A stretch of 64,000 bases of DNA from assembly GCA_903870055.1 (NCBI GenBank), contig CAIQBG010000009.1:1-64000 (forward strand), read 5' to 3'. Source of the stretch: an uncultured Pseudomonadota bacterium. GTDB taxonomy: Bacteria; Pseudomonadota; Gammaproteobacteria; Burkholderiales; Rhodocyclaceae. Numbering within the stretch: position 1 is the stretch's first letter; every line of letters starts with the position of its first letter. A program made the translations under genes and the position numbers. The notes beneath the pieces were generated by a model, which worked only from the letters and a program-made list of their open reading frames with translations, did no database searches and was not told the origin of the DNA. Positions 19,412 to 28,878 of this stretch are shown in pieces.

Positions 19412-22400
19412 GTGCTGATGCTGCCTGATTTCGTTCATCTGCGCCTTCATTCCGAGTATTCGATCACGGACGGCATTGTTCGTATCGATAAAGCAGTGTC
19501 GCGCGCGCGCGATGATGGACAACCGGCGCTGGCGTTGACTGATCTGGGCAATGCATTCGGATTGGTGAAGTTCTATCAGGCCGCACGCAAAGCCGGTATT
19601 AAGCCACTGCTGGGTACCGATATCTGGGTGGGCAACCCCCAGGAGCCCGAAGAAGCATCCCGACTCTTGTTGTTGTGTCGTAACAATGAGGGATATCGCC
19701 AGCTCTGTGAGCTGCTGAGTCGGGGCGCGCTCTGCCAAGGCCGTCGCGAACGCGTGGTGCTGGATCCTGCCTGGTTCAACGAAGTCGGCTGTGATGGATT
19801 AATTGCATTGTCTGGTGCTGCCGAAGGCGACGTGGGCAAAGCAATTCTGCAGGGTCGTATAGATGAAGCGGCACACAGGATATCGGCCTGGAAAACAATT
19901 TTTGGTACTGGCTATTATTTAGAAGTTCAGCGTTATGGTCATCCGGATGAAGAGATTCTGGTAGCGCAAACAGCGCAATTATCGCTAGATGCCGATGTGC
20001 CATTGGTAGCAACGCACCCGGTACAGTTTATTGATCGGGACGATTTTCGTGCGCACGATGCGCGCGTATGTATTGCCACGGGATATACGTTAGCCGATAA
20101 ACGTCGTCCACGCGTGTTTACCGAGCAGCAGTATTTCCAGACGCGTGCCGATATGGCCGAGCGGTTTTCGGATATGCCGCAGGCGCTGACCAATGCATTT
20201 GAAGTGGCGCGTCGTTGTAACGTGACGCTGACGCTGGGCAAGAGTTTCCTTCCGGATTTTCCAACGCCGAATGGCGAGGGTTTTGATGAGTTTCTGATTG
20301 CCGAGGCGCGCCGAGGCCTGGCTATTCGACTCCAGCAGCTTTATCCGGATGAAGCTGTGCGTGCTACACGCCAGGTCGAATACGATGAGCGGCTGGATTT
20401 TGAGTGCAAGACTATCGTCCAGATGGGGTTTCCCGGTTACTTCTTGATTGTGGCCGACTTCATTAATTGGGCAAAAAACAATGGGGTTCCAGTGGGGCCG
20501 GGCCGGGGTTCAGGCGCGGGATCGCTGGTTGCCTATTCTCTTGGTATTACCGATCTAGATCCGTTGGCGTATGCCTTGCTGTTTGAACGTTTCCTGAATC
20601 CGGAACGCGTATCGATGCCTGACTTCGATATCGATTTCTGCCAGGACAATCGCTGGAAGGTGATTGAGTACGTTCGTGACAAATATGGCGCTGACGCCGT
20701 GTCGCAGATTGCCACTTTCGGCACGATGTCTTCCAAGGCGGTGATTCGTGACGCAGGCCGCGTATTAGATCTGCCTTACAACTTCTGCGATCAGCTATCG
20801 AAGCTGATTCCCGTTGTGCAGAACCGGCCCGTTTCTCTTGCTGAAGCGCTTTCCGCCGAACCGCAGTTGCAGGAACGTTACGAGCGCGAAGAGGAAGTCA
20901 AAGAACTCTTTACGCTGGCGAACAAACTGGAAGACCTAACGCGTAACGTGGGTATGCATGCGGGTGGTGTTCTGATTGCGCCGGGTAAGCTAACGGACTT
21001 CTGTCCGCTCTACACGCAGCCAGGCGGCGATGCCGTTGTGAGTCAGTACGACAAAGACGATGTGGAAAAGGTCGGCCTTGTGAAGTTTGACTTCCTCGGC
21101 TTACGCAATCTGACGATTATCGAACTGGCGCTGGATTATGTGGCGCGGCTAACGGGTGAACGCCCGGATTTGAATGCACTGGCCTTTGATGATCCGAAGG
21201 CCTATCAGATACTCAAGGATGCCAATACGACTGCCATCTTCCAGGTGGAATCGGAGGGCATGAAGAAGCTGCTTAAGAAGCTGGCCCCCGATCGTTTTGA
21301 AGACATTATTGCTGTGCTGGCGCTTTATCGTCCGGGCCCATTGGGTTCGGGCATGGTAGATGACTTTATTCTGCGCAAAAAAGGCCTGCAGAAAATCGAA
21401 TATTTCCATGAGTCGCTTAAGGCCTGTTTGACGCCGACCTATGGCGTGATCGTGTATCAAGAACAAGTGATGCAGATTTCCCAGCTGATCGGTCGTTATA
21501 CGCTGGGTGCAGCCGATATGCTGCGGCGGGCAATGGGTAAGAAAAAACCCGAAGAAATGGCAGAGCACCGCGATATTTTCCGTGAAGGTGCTAAACAGAG
21601 TGCGATCGACGAAAGGCTGGCTATGCAGCTTTTCGATCTGATGGAAAAGTTTGCCGAGTACGGCTTTAATAAATCGCATACGGCTGCTTACGCCGTAGTG
21701 ACGTATCACACTGCCTGGCTGAAGGCACACCACGCGGCCGCGTTCATGGCCGCGACATTGTCTTCCGATATGGATAGCACCGATACGGTGAAAATTTTCC
21801 ACGACGATGCCAAAGCAAATGGCCTGACGATTCTTGGCCCGGACGTTAATCATTCCGAATTCCGTTTTGCGCCAGTTGATGCACAGACAATCCGCTATGG
21901 GTTGGGTGCTGTTAAAGGTACGGGTGAGAATGCCGTTAATGCCATCATTGCAGCGCGTAAGGCCGCCGGGCCCTTCAAGGACATTTTCGATTTCTGCCAG
22001 CGCGTAGACCGTCGAGTTGTGAACCGCCGCGCCATGGAGGCGCTGGTCCGTGCTGGCGCATTTGATGCTTTGGACGCCGAGCGTTCGCGCGTATTGTCGC
22101 AAGTGGCTTTGGCTGTGGAAACGGCTGAACAGGCAGCGGCTAATGCGCATCAGAACAGCCTGTTCGGCATGGATGATCTTTCGGCGCCTCAAGCTCAACC
22201 TCGTTCTGGCAATGCAGACGCGCAGAGCTATCCGCGTTGGTCCGAGCGGCAGCGTTTGATTGAAGAGAAGGCGGCGCTTGGCTTCTTCTTCTCGGCACAT
22301 CCTTTCGATATTGTCCGTGCTGAAGTCCGGCCTATGTGCCCAATGCCGATCGGTCGTCTGGAAGCGGGTAGAGATACTACGCTGGTGGCGGGAATTGTGA

Positions 22401-22936
22401 CGGACGTACGGACGCAGATGACGCGTCGAGGCAAAATGGCTTTCGTTACGCTGGATGATGGTGAGGGACGAATCGAGGCAGCTGTATTCAGTGAGCTGTT
22501 CGATGCGCAACGACATAAGCTGCGTATGGATGAATTATTGCTCGTTGAAGGTAAAGTGAGCCGAGATGAATTCCGCGATGCCCTTAAGCTGGGCGTAGAT
22601 CGTCTTATGACTTTTAACGAGGCTCGTGCTCAGTGGGCTCACGCATTGCGTATCGATCTACGGGGATTGGATATTCGTGCACTAGGCGGCGTTCGCCGTC
22701 TATACGACCTGTTGCAACCTTTTGCCCAATTGGCAGAAGCCACTACAGCGCCAACGGCACGAGGCTGCCCCGTAAGTCTGACCTATAGTAATGGCGCTGC
22801 TGAAGCGGTACTGGAAGTTGGCGATGGTTTACGTGTACGACCAGATACCGATTTGCTAGATGCGTTACGCAGTTTGCTCGGCAACGAGCGGGTCCGATTG
22901 GATTATCAGTTGGGCGCGCAACAACGCATCCGTTAA
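19412..22936 (+). CDS. dnaE: DNA polymerase III subunit alpha DnaE
   Basis: Replicative polymerase of the chromosome. The 1174 residues match the DnaE1 type. They comprise an N-terminal PHP domain (FVHLRLHSEYSITDG), the C-family palm with GRGSGAGSLVAYSLGITD and the catalytic aspartates in MPDFDIDFCQDNR, the tandem HhH region, and an OB domain (TTLVAGIVTDVRTQMTRRGKMAFVTLDD). It starts at a GTG (19412) or, six bases on, an ATG; the GTG has the better-placed GGA. It is third in uvrD-dgt-dnaE. Its last 72 bases overlap the convergent SulP transporter gene. Confidence 0.96.
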   Translation: MLMLPDFVHLRLHSEYSITDGIVRIDKAVSRARDDGQPALALTDLGNAFGLVKFYQAARKAGIKPLLGTDIWVGNPQEPEEASRLLLLCRNNEGYRQLCELLSRGALCQGRRERVVLDPAWFNEVGCDGLIALSGAAEGDVGKAILQGRIDEAAHRISAWKTIFGTGYYLEVQRYGHPDEEILVAQTAQLSLDADVPLVATHPVQFIDRDDFRAHDARVCIATGYTLADKRRPRVFTEQQYFQTRADMAERFSDMPQALTNAFEVARRCNVTLTLGKSFLPDFPTPNGEGFDEFLIAEARRGLAIRLQQLYPDEAVRATRQVEYDERLDFECKTIVQMGFPGYFLIVADFINWAKNNGVPVGPGRGSGAGSLVAYSLGITDLDPLAYALLFERFLNPERVSMPDFDIDFCQDNRWKVIEYVRDKYGADAVSQIATFGTMSSKAVIRDAGRVLDLPYNFCDQLSKLIPVVQNRPVSLAEALSAEPQLQERYEREEEVKELFTLANKLEDLTRNVGMHAGGVLIAPGKLTDFCPLYTQPGGDAVVSQYDKDDVEKVGLVKFDFLGLRNLTIIELALDYVARLTGERPDLNALAFDDPKAYQILKDANTTAIFQVESEGMKKLLKKLAPDRFEDIIAVLALYRPGPLGSGMVDDFILRKKGLQKIEYFHESLKACLTPTYGVIVYQEQVMQISQLIGRYTLGAADMLRRAMGKKKPEEMAEHRDIFREGAKQSAIDERLAMQLFDLMEKFAEYGFNKSHTAAYAVVTYHTAWLKAHHAAAFMAATLSSDMDSTDTVKIFHDDAKANGLTILGPDVNHSEFRFAPVDAQTIRYGLGAVKGTGENAVNAIIAARKAAGPFKDIFDFCQRVDRRVVNRRAMEALVRAGAFDALDAERSRVLSQVALAVETAEQAAANAHQNSLFGMDDLSAPQAQPRSGNADAQSYPRWSERQRLIEEKAALGFFFSAHPFDIVRAEVRPMCPMPIGRLEAGRDTTLVAGIVTDVRTQMTRRGKMAFVTLDDGEGRIEAAVFSELFDAQRHKLRMDELLLVEGKVSRDEFRDALKLGVDRLMTFNEARAQWAHALRIDLRGLDIRALGGVRRLYDLLQPFAQLAEATTAPTARGCPVSLTYSNGAAEAVLEVGDGLRVRPDTDLLDALRSLLGNERVRLDYQLGAQQRIR

Positions 22937-24631
22937 GCTCAGACTGATGCCGTGAGGGCCTAGAGCCGCGGCAAATCCAGAGCGTTCGACAAGAGAAGCT
23001 GGTTGTGCATTTAGCCCCGAAAGAATTAGCTTGCCACCGCGCTTGCCGAGTGTTCGTTCCAGCGTTTGTAATAAATCGAGTCCTGTTGTGTCGAGAGATA
23101 CCATCTTCGTCATGTCGAGTACAAGCACGCGCGCCATGGCATCCTGGCTTTCGAGAAGCGCCTCAAGTTTGCTAATGGCTGCAAAGAAAAGTGAGCCGTA
23201 AATACGGTAGGCGGCAATACGTTGCTGACCGCCAGCATTATCGATGGCGCCTGATCCGTAATAATCCTCTAGAGGAATACGTTCGACCTGGGTCAGTTCA
23301 GACATACGGTACAAATAGAATAGGCAGGCGAGAATCATGCCGAGTTCAACCGCGAGAGTTAGATCAAAAACAACCGTGACGATAAAAGTAGAAAGCAATA
23401 TGGCGCGGTAAGGGATGGTGAAGCGGCGAAGTTCTGTGAAGGCATGCCACTCACCCATGTTCCAGGCGACAAGCATCAGAATGGCAGAGAGCGCCGGCAG
23501 TGGCACATAGATCGCCGCAGGCGCTGCAATGACAACCACGAGTAGTAGCGTTAGCGAATGGCAAATACCGGAAATGGGTGAACGACCGCCGGCTCGTACA
23601 TTGGTTGAGGTGCGGGCAATGGCGCCGGTAGCAGCAAAGCCGCCGAATAGGGGCGCTACGATATTGGCAATTCCTTGTGCCATCAGTTCCTGGTTGGGAT
23701 CGTGGCGATCGTCAATCGCAGCATCTGCTACGCGCGCAGAGAGTAGGGATTCAATGGCACCTAGCAATGCAATGGCGATGGCGGGCTGAATCAGTTGATT
23801 AAGTGCAGACAGCGAGAAAGTCGGCAGCGTTAGGGCTGGAATGTCACGGGGAATGCCACCGAATTTCGAACCAATGGTTTCCACCGGAAAAGCAAACAGG
23901 GCTTGTAAACCTGTTGCCACCAGTAGTAACACCAGCGGGCCGGGGATTTTGCCAAGTGCCGGTATCCAGTGACTAGCGCGTTTATTCCAGAGAATCAGCG
24001 CAATGAGCGAGATGGCAGACATGGTTACCGTGGGCGCCTGCATGGTGCTGGCGTAGGCCCAGAGGGTTTCCATCTTCTCAAAAAATTCGGCCGGCATGTT
24101 CGGTATCTGTAGGCCAAAGAAGTCTTTGATCTGGCTCATGAATATGACGACAGCGATACCGTTCGTAAAGCCGATGACTACGCTGATCGGTATAAACCGG
24201 ATCAGAACGCCCATCTTGGTCAGGCCCATTATGAATAGCAGAACGCCTGCAATGATTGTGGCAACCATGAGATTCTGGAAGCCGTAGATGCTGACGATGC
24301 CGAAAACAATCGGTATGAAGGCGCCTGTCGGGCCGCCGATCTGAACGCGCGAACCACCCAGAAGAGAGATGATCAGTCCGGCAACAATTGCGGTCCAGAT
24401 GCCGGCAGAAGGAGAGCATCCCGAAGCGATTGCGAACGCAATGGCAAGCGGTAGCGCAAGAACGCCGACCGTCACGCCGGCAGCCATGTCCTTGACGAGG
24501 AGCTCCGGCGTGTAATCCTTGAAGCAATCAAGCAGCTTGGGATGAAAGCGGGCAAGGGGGTATTTGCTGGTGGCTTTCCCTGAAAACGCCGACTCTGGCT
24601 GCTTTAATTCCCCGACTTCTGCCTCACTCAT
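22865..24631 (-). CDS. SulP-family anion transporter with STAS domain
   Basis: Inner-membrane SLC26/SulP carrier. Members move sulfate, bicarbonate or dicarboxylates, and the substrate cannot be told here. The 588 residues have a cytoplasmic N terminus, about a dozen membrane segments starting near residue 50 (GVTVGVLALPLAIAFAIASG), and the family signature GPTGAFIPI. A C-terminal STAS domain follows (RVLVLDMTKMVSLDTTGLDLL), its DTTG loop resembling the anti-sigma antagonist phosphorylation site. GGGAGGG lies before the ATG. Its 3' end overlaps the 3' end of dnaE by 72 bases on opposite strands. Confidence 0.9.
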   Translation of the reverse strand: MSEAEVGELKQPESAFSGKATSKYPLARFHPKLLDCFKDYTPELLVKDMAAGVTVGVLALPLAIAFAIASGCSPSAGIWTAIVAGLIISLLGGSRVQIGGPTGAFIPIVFGIVSIYGFQNLMVATIIAGVLLFIMGLTKMGVLIRFIPISVVIGFTNGIAVVIFMSQIKDFFGLQIPNMPAEFFEKMETLWAYASTMQAPTVTMSAISLIALILWNKRASHWIPALGKIPGPLVLLLVATGLQALFAFPVETIGSKFGGIPRDIPALTLPTFSLSALNQLIQPAIAIALLGAIESLLSARVADAAIDDRHDPNQELMAQGIANIVAPLFGGFAATGAIARTSTNVRAGGRSPISGICHSLTLLLVVVIAAPAAIYVPLPALSAILMLVAWNMGEWHAFTELRRFTIPYRAILLSTFIVTVVFDLTLAVELGMILACLFYLYRMSELTQVERIPLEDYYGSGAIDNAGGQQRIAAYRIYGSLFFAAISKLEALLESQDAMARVLVLDMTKMVSLDTTGLDLLQTLERTLGKRGGKLILSGLNAQPASLVERSGFAAALGPHGISLSLTDALLRAQLIIQSDPLVAEQTA

Positions 24632-24714
24632 TGCGCCCTCCCCGGTGCTTTTTAGGCGCCCCGGAGATTTTTGTTTTATGAGGGGCGCAACTTAATTCCC
24701 TATAGTGTAACCGG

Positions 24715-26844
24715 TTATTTAACGCGCATGCCCGGTTGAGCGCCAGCATCAGGGCTCAAGATAAAGAGACCGGGGTGTTTATCATCCGTACCCGAAGCGG
24801 CAAGCACCATGCCTTCGGACATGCCAAACTTCATCTTGCGTGGGGCCAGATTGGCAACCATCACCGTGAGACGACCGACCAGCTGGGTTGGATCGTACGC
24901 AGATTTGATGCCGGCAAAGACTTGGCGGTGCTTAGGCGCACCGTTCTCGGTCTCGCCAATGTCCAGTTGCAGGCGGATAAGCTTGTCAGCGCCTTCGACA
25001 TGCTCGGCATTCACAATTCGTGCGATGCGGAGGTCGACTTTAGTGAAGTCATCAATGCTGATGTGTTCGTTGGCACCCGCTTTGGCTTCCTCTGCTTTGA
25101 CCTGTTTTTGTGCAGCCTGCTTGGCATCAGTTTTTTTGTCTGCTTTAGCGGGTTCGGTCGCTTGCAGCGAATCGCTGTTAGCGGCAATTAGCGAGTCAAC
25201 CATGGGGCGTTCAATCCGGTTCATCAAATGCGCGTAATCGTTAATACGATGGCCTGCCGCCAGCGGGTTGCGGGCATCAGCCCAGACCAATGGCGTTGCG
25301 TTGTAGAAAGCCTCAACCTGGCTCGATAGGGCGGGCAGCACAGGTTTCAGTAGGACGGTGAGGCTGCGGAACAGGTTGAGTGCCGTGCTGGCAACTTGGT
25401 GTAGTTGCGCACGCTGTTCCGGATCCTTAGCCAGTAACCAGGGCTGTTTGTCATTGACGTACAGGTTAGCTTCGTCGGCCAGATGCATGATCTGACGAAG
25501 TGCTCGGGCACTGTCGCGCGCTTCGAAAGCAGCGGCGATTTCAGCTAGAGCTTCGTCGGTGACGATGCGATCGAAAACTGCACGATCAGTTTCGCCAAGG
25601 GCACCATCAAACTGCTTACGGATAAAGCCGGCGCAGCGGCTGGCGATGTTGACGTACTTTCCAACTAGGTCGCTATTCACCTTGGCGATAAAGTCATCGA
25701 GGTTCAGGTCGATATCTTCCATGGTGCCGTTGAGCTTGCTGGCAAAGTAGTAACGCAGCCACTCGGGGTTGAGCTTCTGTTGCAGATAACTTTCTGCGGT
25801 AATGAAGGTGCCACGCGATTTTGACATCTTGGCACCATCAACGGTCAGGAAGCCGTGGGCACAGATGCGCGTTGGCACACGGAAGCCGCCTTCATGCAGC
25901 ATGGCTGGCCAGAAGAGCGCATGGAAATAAAGGATATCTTTGCCGATAAAGTGGACCAGCTCGGTTTGCGAACCCGGTTTCCAGTAGGCGTCAAAATCCA
26001 GGCCTTCCTTTTTAGCGAGCGCCTTGAAAGCGCCCATATAGCCGATGGGCGCATCGAGCCAGACATAGAAGTACTTGCCCGGTGCATCCGGAATGGCAAA
26101 GCCGAAATAGGGCGCATCACGTGAGATATCCCAGTCGCTTAGCTTGTTTTCGCCAGCGGCACCTAGCCATTCCTGCATCTTGTTGGCGGCTTCGTGTTGT
26201 AGCACCGGAATGCCATCAGGAGCGCTGCGCGTGAAGTCACGCAGGAACTGCTGGCAGCGTGGGTCTGAGAGCTTGAAGAAGTAGTGTTGCGAGGGTTTCA
26301 GTACGGGGACGCTGCCGGACACGGCTGAGCGCGGGTTCTTCAGATCAGAAGGCGTGTAAGCAGCGCCACAGGATTCACAGTTGTCACCGTACTGATCGGC
26401 TGCCCCACACTTAGGGCAATCGCCTTTGATAAAACGGTCGGGCAGGAACATGCCCTTTTCCAGATCGTAATACTGCTCGATTTCGCGGACATCAATCAAG
26501 CCAGCGGCTTGTAAATTGCGGTAGATCGTTTCGGCACACTCACGGTTCTCGTCGCTGTGGGTCGAGTGGTACAGATCAAAATTAATATGAAAACCAGTGA
26601 AGTCGCGCAAATGCTCATTGTGGACGCGAGCGATCAAAGCTTCCGGCGTGATGCCTTCCTTTTCAGCGCGTAGCATGATCGGGGTGCCATGGGTGTCATC
26701 GGCGCACACATAGGTTGCCTGGTTGCCAATCAGTTTCTGGAAGCGTACCCAGATGTCTGTCTGGATATATTCGACCAAATGACCGAGGTGGATGGCCCCG
26801 TTCGCGTAGGGCAGCGCGGAAGTAACAAGCAGAGAACGTTTCAT
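24715..26844 (-). CDS. metG: Methionyl-tRNA synthetase MetG
   Basis: Charges both initiator and elongator tRNA-Met. The 709 residues form the dimeric form of the enzyme. They include the HIGH-type motif [16 protein letters not shown], a zinc knuckle ([17 protein letters not shown]), KMSKS ([13 protein letters not shown]), and the anticodon-binding helical domain. After an Ala/Lys-rich linker comes a C-terminal EMAP/Trbp111-like tRNA-binding domain ([17 protein letters not shown]). It is divergent from apbC; metG and mrp/apbC are often neighbours in Proteobacteria. Confidence 0.97.
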   Translation of the reverse strand: MKRSLLVTSALPYANGAIHLGHLVEYIQTDIWVRFQKLIGNQATYVCADDTHGTPIMLRAEKEGITPEALIARVHNEHLRDFTGFHINFDLYHSTHSDENRECAETIYRNLQAAGLIDVREIEQYYDLEKGMFLPDRFIKGDCPKCGAADQYGDNCESCGAAYTPSDLKNPRSAVSGSVPVLKPSQHYFFKLSDPRCQQFLRDFTRSAPDGIPVLQHEAANKMQEWLGAAGENKLSDWDISRDAPYFGFAIPDAPGKYFYVWLDAPIGYMGAFKALAKKEGLDFDAYWKPGSQTELVHFIGKDILYFHALFWPAMLHEGGFRVPTRICAHGFLTVDGAKMSKSRGTFITAESYLQQKLNPEWLRYYFASKLNGTMEDIDLNLDDFIAKVNSDLVGKYVNIASRCAGFIRKQFDGALGETDRAVFDRIVTDEALAEIAAAFEARDSARALRQIMHLADEANLYVNDKQPWLLAKDPEQRAQLHQVASTALNLFRSLTVLLKPVLPALSSQVEAFYNATPLVWADARNPLAAGHRINDYAHLMNRIERPMVDSLIAANSDSLQATEPAKADKKTDAKQAAQKQVKAEEAKAGANEHISIDDFTKVDLRIARIVNAEHVEGADKLIRLQLDIGETENGAPKHRQVFAGIKSAYDPTQLVGRLTVMVANLAPRKMKFGMSEGMVLAASGTDDKHPGLFILSPDAGAQPGMRVK

Positions 26845-27001
26845 GGGCGTGATTTTAGCCGATCAGGGCGCTCTGACAGGGGTTTTTGCATAACATGGCC
26901 TTCGAATTTGCTAAAAAACGGGCGTAAAATCGACCCGATCGACGAGATCTCGCCCATCGCAGGTGAGAACCGGTTATTGCCCCCTTGCCAACGGAGTACC
27001 C

Positions 27002-28105
27002 ATGAGCCCCTCTGAACAAAACGACTTGCTGGCCCGTGCCAGTGACGTTCTAGCAACGCTGGTTGATCCGATCACCGAAAAGCCCTATTGGACGGCGAAC
27101 CTGGTTGAAGGTGCGCTAACTTACGCTAATAGCCAGTTACAGGTTCGGGTACGTGTGGGATACCCCGTCGCGCTGGTTGCCGGAGAAATCCGTGAACGAA
27201 TTCTAGAGGCACTCAAATCGGCTGAAGGCCAGACGCCCGTTGAGGTTGAAGTTCAGAGCGCGATCGAATCACATGTAGTGCAGCGCAATCTGCCGTTGCT
27301 CAAGGGCGTCAAGAATCTGATTGCTGTTGCTTCTGGTAAAGGCGGTGTCGGTAAGAGCAGCACCGCAGTGAACCTGGCGCTGGCATTGTCGCGGCATGGC
27401 GCTAAGGTCGGTTTGCTGGATGCAGATATCTATGGGCCTTCGATTCCCCAGATGTTGGGGGTTGGTGGGCAGCAACCGCATTCACCTGATGGTAAGCACA
27501 TCGAGGCGTTGCGGGCGCACGGTATCGCATTGATGTCTATAGGTTTTCTGGTGGACGCTGAGTCCCCGATGGTCTGGCGTGGCCCGATGGTGACCTCTGC
27601 GCTAGAGCAGTTGTTGCGCGATACGCTTTGGGGGGAGCTGGATTATCTGGTGGTCGATATGCCACCGGGCACAGGTGATATCCAGCTGACATTGGCCCAG
27701 AAGGTGCCGGTGACAGGTTCCGTGATTGTGACGACGCCACAAGACATTGCACTACTGGATGCTCGCAAGGGGATTCGCATGTTCGAAAAGGTGGGCGTAC
27801 CGATTTTGGGCATCGTCGAGAATATGTCGATGCATATCTGCAGCAATTGCGGGCATGCCGAGCCGATTTTCGGTGAAGGTGGTGGGGAAGTATTGGGCGC
27901 GGATTACCGGGTGCCCTTGTTGGGTAAATTGCCGCTGGATCTGCGCATTCGGGTCGGGCTAGATGCTGGCCAGCCCATTATGGCGGCAGATCCGGATTGT
28001 GCTATTAGCAAGCTGTACCTGGACATTGCGCTCAAGGTGGCGGGCGCCGTTGCAGCTAGAGCTAGGGATACCAGCCATAAATTCCCCAAAATCGTCATTG
28101 AATAA
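27002..28105 (+). CDS. apbC: Iron-sulfur cluster carrier protein ApbC/Mrp
   Basis: P-loop ATPase that carries and delivers Fe-S clusters. The ATG at 27002 has GGAG at good spacing and gives 367 residues. An N-terminal MIP18/DUF59-like domain (LATLVDPITEKPYW) precedes the deviant Walker A of the MinD/Mrp class (VASGKGGVGKSSTAVNLA). DADIYGPSIPQML and VDMPPGTGDIQLTL follow, then the cluster-binding CxxC in MHICSNCGHAEPIFGEGG. It is divergent from metG and lies 114 bases upstream of dcd. Confidence 0.95.
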   Translation: MSPSEQNDLLARASDVLATLVDPITEKPYWTANLVEGALTYANSQLQVRVRVGYPVALVAGEIRERILEALKSAEGQTPVEVEVQSAIESHVVQRNLPLLKGVKNLIAVASGKGGVGKSSTAVNLALALSRHGAKVGLLDADIYGPSIPQMLGVGGQQPHSPDGKHIEALRAHGIALMSIGFLVDAESPMVWRGPMVTSALEQLLRDTLWGELDYLVVDMPPGTGDIQLTLAQKVPVTGSVIVTTPQDIALLDARKGIRMFEKVGVPILGIVENMSMHICSNCGHAEPIFGEGGGEVLGADYRVPLLGKLPLDLRIRVGLDAGQPIMAADPDCAISKLYLDIALKVAGAVAARARDTSHKFPKIVIE

Positions 28106-28219
28106 GCCGATTTGCCCTTGATTTGTCCCTGATTTTGCTTTGATCGCGGTACAATTTCTGCCAATTTTGTGAACCTTTATGAACCGAATTCCCCCCAGGG
28201 GGAGAGTGTTGGAGCTGGT

Positions 28220-28786
28220 ATGAGCATCAAGTCTGACAAGTGGATCCGTCGCATGGCCGAACAAGAGGGCATGATCGAGCCTTTTTCACCGGAACTCGTG
28301 CGTGAAGTAAACGGTCAGAAGATCGTTTCCTACGGCACTTCCAGCTACGGCTACGACATCCGTTGTGCTCGTGAATTCAAAGTGTTCACTAATATCAACA
28401 GCACCGTTGTTGACCCGAAGGCCTTCGATCCAAAGTCTTTCGTGGAAATCGAGTCGGATGTTTGCATCATTCCACCGAACTCGTTCGCACTGGCGCGTAC
28501 GGTTGAGTATTTTCGCATCCCGCGCAGTGTGCTGACGGTATGCCTCGGCAAGAGCACCTATGCGCGTTGCGGCATTATTGTGAACGTGACGCCTTTTGAA
28601 CCCGAGTGGGAAGGTTATGTCACCTTGGAGTTCTCGAACACGACACCGCTACCGGCTAAGATTTACGCTGGCGAAGGTTGTGCACAAGTGTTGTTCTTCG
28701 AGTCTGATGAAGTTTGCGAGACGTCGTACAAAGATCGTGGTGGTAAGTACCAGGGTCAGGTCGGTGTCACACTACCAAAAATTTAA
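28220..28786 (+). CDS. dcd: dCTP deaminase Dcd
   Basis: Deaminates dCTP to dUTP, feeding thymidylate synthesis. From the ATG at 28220 ([15 protein letters not shown]) it has 188 residues, the usual length. Signatures are [14 protein letters not shown], the catalytic region [36 protein letters not shown], and the C-terminal lid [11 protein letters not shown]. The frame extends 17 codons further upstream but without family similarity. TACAAT at 28150-28155 is a -10 candidate. A hairpin terminator follows the gene. Confidence 0.96.
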   Translation: MSIKSDKWIRRMAEQEGMIEPFSPELVREVNGQKIVSYGTSSYGYDIRCAREFKVFTNINSTVVDPKAFDPKSFVEIESDVCIIPPNSFALARTVEYFRIPRSVLTVCLGKSTYARCGIIVNVTPFEPEWEGYVTLEFSNTTPLPAKIYAGEGCAQVLFFESDEVCETSYKDRGGKYQGQVGVTLPKI

Positions 28787-28819
28787 AGCTTTAGACTCTC
28801 GAGTCTTTTGGTTTTCGCG

Positions 28820-28860
28820 CCGCGTGCCTTGGCTGATGCCTGCACGCGGTGTTTGTTTCT
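28820..28860 (+). terminator. Intrinsic terminator after dcd
   Basis: CCGCGTGC (28820-28827) pairs perfectly with GCACGCGG (28842-28849), with an inner GGC/GCC extension, and is followed by TGTTTGTTTCT. It lies 33 bases after the dcd stop and just before the ribosome-binding site of the decarboxylase gene. It therefore either separates the two units or acts as an attenuator in the decarboxylase leader. Confidence 0.75.
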
Positions 28861-28878
28861 GGCTTAGGAGCCGCTGCC

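Noticed and set aside
21149-22516. 455-residue minus-strand open frame inside dnaE
   Set aside because: Fully antisense to conserved DnaE sequence, has no family motif and no ribosome-binding site.
24632-24714. Hairpin in the SulP gene leader (CTCC...GGAG with bulges)
   Set aside because: Pairing needs several bulges and a mismatch, and no T tract follows; not strong enough to list as a feature.
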